A stretch of 9,499 nt of DNA, from the NCBI GenBank assembly GCA_003353825.1, contig PIVW01000205.1:1-9499 (forward strand), in the 5' to 3' direction. This stretch comes from Chloroflexota bacterium (GTDB lineage Bacteria; Chloroflexota; Anaerolineae; J102). Positions 5,437 through 9,499 of the stretch are shown piece by piece (positions within the stretch are counted from its first letter, which is position 1; each line of letters starts with the position of its first letter). Made by a program: the position numbers and the translations under genes. Below the pieces are notes generated by a model. It saw only the letters and a list, made by a program, of their open reading frames with translations. It did not search any database and was not told the origin of the DNA.

Positions 5437-8400
5437 ATGAAATCAAATCGATCAAACTACTTACATAATGCACTTCTGATGGCTGCCGGCGTCTTCGTTG
5501 GATCATTGCTCGGCATTGCTTTAGAGCTCGTATTGTTTAGAAGTGGCTACATTGCCTGGCTGCTTGACTTGATTCCGGAAAACCAGGGAACCATCCGCCT
5601 GCTATTTGGTCTGATATTCACTTATCTGACCATAGCCATCGGCGCAGGGGCTGGAGGCGCGTTGACGGGCTATTTCATGTGGCTCGTAGATAAAGTAGGC
5701 TCGAAGATGCGTTACGTGTGGGGCAGCGCCTGGGCCTTCGCCGTCGGTCAAGGTATTTTGCTTGTACCTATGCTGCTCTTCTTCCTCTTTTCGGCCATGT
5801 ATCAGAATGGCGTATTGGGCGAACAAGTAAAATACGGCATCATGTTTACCCTGTTCGGGGTCATCTATGGGGTGATCGTTGGCATTGTTCTGGCATTTAC
5901 GCTTGCGAAGCTGAGATACAGTTGGTTGCTAATCGTAGCCTCTGCGGTCGGGTTCGGTATTGGCGCTGGATTGATCGGTTACGGACTTCGCCATGTCAAT
6001 ACCTTAAGTATTTCAGGCATTCCCGCCCTGACAAACCTGCTTCGTCTTTTCCTGTTCGCACTTGTCTTTACAGCCATAGCTGGGGCTCTACTCGGTATGG
6101 TTTTAACCTGGATGGCGAACAAGCGTGAGGTGGGCGCAGTGCTAAAGCCTTCTCGAGTGCAAGTCGGCGTTCTGGTTGGGGTGAGTGCTGTGATCTTGTT
6201 ACTGCTCATGGGCTTGACAAGTGATATCGTCGATTTTATAACAATTCGTCCTGGCTCGACCACGACACAGCTTTCACTTTCAACTCAAGGTGTGCACTGG
6301 TCAGAACCTCAGATCTTGGCCAATCAGATTGTGTCGAATTCTGCTGCTGAACCGGCGTTGGCCGTAGCGGACTCCGGCCTGGTCGCGGCAGCCTGGGCTA
6401 GCAACTCTACAGATGGCAGTGATATTTACTATCGTTCTACTACGGCGAAAGCATTTACGGTAGATGATCAGATTGTCAATGTTTCCAATCAACCTGGATC
6501 GGTATCCATCCAGCCACAGCTTGTCATCGATCGCGCGGATCGCGCGCATATTCTGTGGCAAGAGTCAGCGGTCGATGGCTTCGCCTACAGCATATGTGAA
6601 AGCTCAGGATGTTCTGAACCGGAGGCCGTTTTTGCAGATAGAAGCGATTTAGCATGCGCCAATGATCTGGTCAGTGACTTGATAACGCCAGAGCTGGCAA
6701 TTGATGACAATGATACGATCATGGCTGTATGGAATGCAGGACAAGGTCTTGCTTATTCGATGTGGAAAGCGGGTGAACGCCCGTCATCGACGGGGCCATC
6801 TTCATTGGCACAGGGGTGCATCCCTGATGCCAGAGAGGTGGATGGTGGTTTCGCTTTGCAGGGAGATGGCGATAACCACTTCGCGCTTGGTTTTGATACG
6901 CAAGGGGTTATTTGGTTGCAAGAGTACGAATCAGGCCAATGGGCGGCAACTGCTTCTGCGCTCGGCAATGGATCCAATCCCGACATTATGATCTCCGCTG
7001 ACGGTGGGGTTCAGATCGCCTGGTGTGATGCCGGTCAAGCTGTGCAATATCAGGCTGAAGGTGGAGCCATGCAAACGATAGCTTTTCCTACTTGCCAAGG
7101 AAGGCCGGTGCTGGCAGAGGATAGAGAGGGCAATCCCCATCTGTTGTGGTATTCAGATGTTGTCGAGAATATTTTTGGTGCGGTCACGAACAATCACTTG
7201 ATCTATGAGAGTGTGCTTACAGAGGAGGGCTGGTCTGAGCCCGCAATTGTCAGTAGACCTTCCCGTATCAGTCAACCGGTCGTGGCCACACATGCAGATG
7301 GCGTCATGTATCAAACCTGGCCTGCTGCACTGGAAGGAAAACAGTTCCTGGCATACGCGATCCAGGAACCCTACGAATGCTCTGAGGAATCGCTATCCAG
7401 GTTAGACGCGATTGTGTTAGATGTCATAGAAAACGGCGGCTATCATCCCGAAGGTTACCAATCACCCCACTGTCGCAACCAATACCTTACCATTGTTTAT
7501 ACACCCAACGCTGCCAGAGAGGCATTGCCATCAGTGCCGACGCCCAACGGTGGTTTTGATAAGGTATCTGCCATCACCGGTATCGCACAATACGAGATTC
7601 TGTTCACGACCATGATGTGGGACCCGGCCGATGAGCAATATCTCAACCCAGGTTCTGTGTTTGCTAATGAGGTAGCCAAACTCTATCATGCGGTGAAGGC
7701 AAATCCTGCCAACTACCCCAAAGGGCTGACCGTAAGGCTGCTATTGGGGAATTACCCCAATGCCTCACAGTTGCAGTGGGGAGACCAGATATGGCCTGTT
7801 TTGGATGAATTGCGACACGCCGGCATCGAAGAGATGGTCAATCCTGACATCGGCTGGAAATTGGAGGTTGCCAATTATCCTGGCGTCATGCCACACAGCC
7901 ATACCAAATTCGTCGTTGTCGACGGTGTAGCCACTATGGGGGCCGGTTTCAATTACGGTTACCTGCATTTTCCCAAGGAGCACCCCTCGGGCAAGGGGGA
8001 TGACCTCGTAGATCTGGCGATAGCTACGGCCGGGCCTGTTGCCCAGGTCTCGCTGGCTACCTATGACGACATGTGGGAAGGTGCTAATCAGAAACACTGC
8101 AGCGATTTCCATCCCGCCGATGGCTCAGATTGGAAGGATACTTGTGTCGATCAAAAAGCAGTGGTTTCACACGTGCCCGAGGTGCTTAAGTTTGAGCTGA
8201 CAACAGCTAACGCCAACGTCTATTCGCTTTACCGTACAGGTGTTTATAAGGAGGCAGATGAGGCCATTGGCGCGGCATTAGCATCGGCAGAAGAGTCCAT
8301 CGATATCTTTCATGTGAATTTTGCGATGGAGATGATCTGCGGCGCCTCGATCATCAATCCTGATCTTTGCAATTTCAATGACAATGCTTTGCCCTGGATG

Positions 8401-8781
8401 CGAGCGGTCATGGAAGCGGTTGAGACCAACCAAGCGCATGTACGGGTAATAGCCGAGAACTCAAATATGAACGGCATGGAGAATCGGATCGGGATGTTAG
8501 CCTTCAGAGATGAATTGGAGAGACGTGGGCTCAGTGACTATGTGGAGTTCCGTTTCTACGAAGGTCGCATCCATGCCAAAGCACTGTCGATTGACGACGA
8601 AATGTTGGTCATTGGTAGCCAGAATTTGCACTACAGCGCCTGGGGTGAGGGGGGGCTACTCGAATATAGCATCGCCACCACCGATCCCACCGCCGTCGAC
8701 AACTTCCAGCAACTCTACAACTATGAGTGGGAGCGGGCTACACCACTAGACGAAACAGCGTGGGTGTCGGCGCCCTCGTAA
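5437..8781 (+). CDS. Multi-pass membrane protein with propeller-like repeats and phospholipase D domain
   Basis: An 1114-residue protein with three regions. Residues 1-262 hold about seven hydrophobic helices (near 12-34, 54-80, 96-120, 134-156, 162-184, 200-225, 241-262), with positive residues at the N-terminus. An odd helix count would put the rest outside the cell. Residues 285-645 contain seven repeats of the form P-x-L-A-x-D-x-x-G...W, starting near 305, 359, 418, 480, 514, 557 and 613, with WSEP at 288-291 and 599-602. This matches a seven-bladed, BNR/sialidase-like propeller without canonical Asp-boxes. Residues about 650-1105 form a phospholipase D superfamily domain with two complete HxK(x)4D motifs: His822/Lys824/Asp829, followed by GAGFN, and His1046/Lys1048/Asp1053, followed by GSQNLHYSAW. 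The enzyme should hydrolyse or exchange phosphodiester bonds, on a phospholipid or other surface phosphodiester; the substrate is unknown. Many cysteines (e.g. 888/903, 968/978) fit an extracytoplasmic, disulfide-bearing domain. Whether it acts as a cardiolipin synthase, lipase or nuclease-like PLD cannot be told. Confidence 0.87.
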   Translation: MKSNRSNYLHNALLMAAGVFVGSLLGIALELVLFRSGYIAWLLDLIPENQGTIRLLFGLIFTYLTIAIGAGAGGALTGYFMWLVDKVGSKMRYVWGSAWAFAVGQGILLVPMLLFFLFSAMYQNGVLGEQVKYGIMFTLFGVIYGVIVGIVLAFTLAKLRYSWLLIVASAVGFGIGAGLIGYGLRHVNTLSISGIPALTNLLRLFLFALVFTAIAGALLGMVLTWMANKREVGAVLKPSRVQVGVLVGVSAVILLLLMGLTSDIVDFITIRPGSTTTQLSLSTQGVHWSEPQILANQIVSNSAAEPALAVADSGLVAAAWASNSTDGSDIYYRSTTAKAFTVDDQIVNVSNQPGSVSIQPQLVIDRADRAHILWQESAVDGFAYSICESSGCSEPEAVFADRSDLACANDLVSDLITPELAIDDNDTIMAVWNAGQGLAYSMWKAGERPSSTGPSSLAQGCIPDAREVDGGFALQGDGDNHFALGFDTQGVIWLQEYESGQWAATASALGNGSNPDIMISADGGVQIAWCDAGQAVQYQAEGGAMQTIAFPTCQGRPVLAEDREGNPHLLWYSDVVENIFGAVTNNHLIYESVLTEEGWSEPAIVSRPSRISQPVVATHADGVMYQTWPAALEGKQFLAYAIQEPYECSEESLSRLDAIVLDVIENGGYHPEGYQSPHCRNQYLTIVYTPNAAREALPSVPTPNGGFDKVSAITGIAQYEILFTTMMWDPADEQYLNPGSVFANEVAKLYHAVKANPANYPKGLTVRLLLGNYPNASQLQWGDQIWPVLDELRHAGIEEMVNPDIGWKLEVANYPGVMPHSHTKFVVVDGVATMGAGFNYGYLHFPKEHPSGKGDDLVDLAIATAGPVAQVSLATYDDMWEGANQKHCSDFHPADGSDWKDTCVDQKAVVSHVPEVLKFELTTANANVYSLYRTGVYKEADEAIGAALASAEESIDIFHVNFAMEMICGASIINPDLCNFNDNALPWMRAVMEAVETNQAHVRVIAENSNMNGMENRIGMLAFRDELERRGLSDYVEFRFYEGRIHAKALSIDDEMLVIGSQNLHYSAWGEGGLLEYSIATTDPTAVDNFQQLYNYEWERATPLDETAWVSAPS

Positions 8782-8788
8782 ATCGGGC

Positions 8789-9319
8789 CTACCAACTGGC
8801 GCCCGAGTAAAATCGACCCAAGAAGTGGCTAGGCCGGGTGGCCAGCAATTCTGTATGCTCAAACCCGGCCCTTTGTGCCAATGCTTGCCAAGATTGGAAG
8901 GTGTTGGGATGGGGAACCCAGCGATTGCCCTTATCTGTATCGTACCCGACCATGAGCAAGCGTCCTCCCCACTTCAGGTAACCCTTGAATAGGCCAACGA
9001 CCTTTTCCTGCTTGTCGTGCTCGATGTAATGCAAGGCATTGGCAATGACGATGCCATCCAGCAAGGGCAAACTCAACGGCTCTGTGAAATTCAGGACTTC
9101 GTAATAGACTGTATGATGAGGATGGCTGCGATCCAGGGCCTGTTGCTGTTCTCTGAGCGACCGGTTCACCCGATCGATGGAGTAGATGACAGCGTTCGCA
9201 TCCAGTATATCTACCAATGCCAGTGTAAAGGCGCCCCGGCCTGAACCGAAATCTGCCCAGACTCCGCTCGTAGAGTGTATACCAGGCCGCAACAGCTCAA
9301 CATGGTCGCCATGCTCCAT
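8789..9319 (-). CDS. SAM-dependent methyltransferase, class I
   Basis: A 176-residue Rossmann-fold methyltransferase. Motif I is VWADFGSGRGAFTLAL (20-35), with the SAM-binding Gly loop; the acidic end of strand 2 is YSIDR (46-50); the motif IV region is LDGIVIANALHYI (87-99); GGRLLMVGYD (118-127) is strand 5. The substrate is not identifiable. ATG 9319 is chosen over the in-frame TTG at 9337, because the family usually starts a few residues before the DHVxLLR motif and the TTG start would overlap the gene upstream. The 5-base gap to the preceding LLM stop (9325-9327) implies one transcript and translational coupling; AAGAG just before the ATG is a poor, close ribosome site. Its 3' end lies 7 bp from the convergent PLD gene. 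Confidence 0.85.
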   Translation of the reverse strand: MEHGDHVELLRPGIHSTSGVWADFGSGRGAFTLALVDILDANAVIYSIDRVNRSLREQQQALDRSHPHHTVYYEVLNFTEPLSLPLLDGIVIANALHYIEHDKQEKVVGLFKGYLKWGGRLLMVGYDTDKGNRWVPHPNTFQSWQALAQRAGFEHTELLATRPSHFLGRFYSGASW

Positions 9320-9324
9320 AGCTC

Positions 9325-9499
9325 TTAGGGATGCCAATGCGAAAACGCATCGATCACGGGCTTGATGTCATCCATCATGGGGTAAAGGATGGGGCAGGTG
9401 ACACCCGCATCGATATACTCGGCTACTTTGTCCTGGCACTGTCGGGTCGTGCCCACCGCCATCAGGTCCCGTACAATTTCGTCAGGGATAATCGTGGCG
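9325..9499 (-). CDS. LLM class flavin-dependent oxidoreductase, C-terminal fragment
   Basis: The last 57 residues of a gene that runs off the right edge, read leftward and ending with TAA at 9325-9327. The visible sequence includes [35 protein letters not shown] and a final [10 protein letters not shown]. The pattern of Gly-Thr followed by Cys-x-x-Lys, then an AGV-PILYP segment, is characteristic of the C-terminal end of luciferase-like (LLM class) monooxygenases, including the F420-dependent methylene-tetrahydromethanopterin reductase-like group. The last barrel strand and C-terminal helix are present; the flavin or F420 site lies outside the window, so the cofactor cannot be settled. The stop lies 5 bases before the methyltransferase ATG, marking a two-gene operon transcribed leftward. 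Confidence 0.8.
   Translation of the reverse strand, partial: ATIIPDEIVRDLMAVGTTRQCQDKVAEYIDAGVTCPILYPMMDDIKPVIDAFSHWHP

Noticed and set aside
8767..8813. GGCGCC-containing inverted segments at the PLD/methyltransferase convergence as a bidirectional terminator.
   Set aside because: The stem is short and interrupted, GGCGCC is self-complementary at each site, and there is no T-run on either strand.
8789..9337. Methyltransferase start at TTG 9337.
   Set aside because: It would overlap the end of the LLM gene, whose stop is at 9325-9327. ATG 9319 gives the usual family N-terminus.

Overview
The window most resembles an environmental Chloroflexota (Anaerolineae-like) chromosome. This rests on style rather than a marker gene: moderate GC, a Thr/Ala/Pro-rich linker leading to a Cys-paired LysM domain, an FHA-TM-LysM protein, WSEP-type beta-propeller repeats, a VC1184-type class V aminotransferase, and a LLM flavin oxidoreductase beside a SAM methyltransferase. 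No rRNA, tRNA, CRISPR array, transposase or phage gene was seen.

Layout. Positions 1-95 are nearly eight copies of a 12-bp tandem repeat. It is read in frame (Lys-Ile-Ala-Asp) into an aldo/keto reductase that ends at 1055. Twenty-four bases later a type I sulfatase starts; it is split by a one-base frameshift at 1886-1889. The two genes look like one operon of carbohydrate or sulfate-ester catabolism. A gene-free stretch (2429-2914) follows, with several inverted repeats and a candidate promoter. Then comes a 328-aa FHA-TM-LysM protein (2915-3901, +), convergent with a PLP-dependent class V aminotransferase (3928-5196, -). A 240-bp divergent spacer separates the aminotransferase from an 1114-aa membrane protein (5437-8781, +). 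That protein joins about seven transmembrane helices, a seven-repeat propeller-like region and a two-HKD phospholipase D domain. It converges, with a 7-bp gap, on a small SAM methyltransferase (8789-9319, -). The methyltransferase is tightly coupled to the truncated 3' end of a LLM class flavin-dependent oxidoreductase (9325-9499, -).

The genes do not form one obvious pathway. There are three modules: AKR plus sulfatase (catabolic), two unrelated cell-surface proteins (a wall-binding FHA/LysM protein and the propeller-PLD), and a LLM oxidoreductase-methyltransferase pair. The strongest candidates for something new are the TM-propeller-PLD architecture, the in-frame KIAD repeat at the AKR N-terminus, and the sulfatase split inside its active site with an ATGA overlap.
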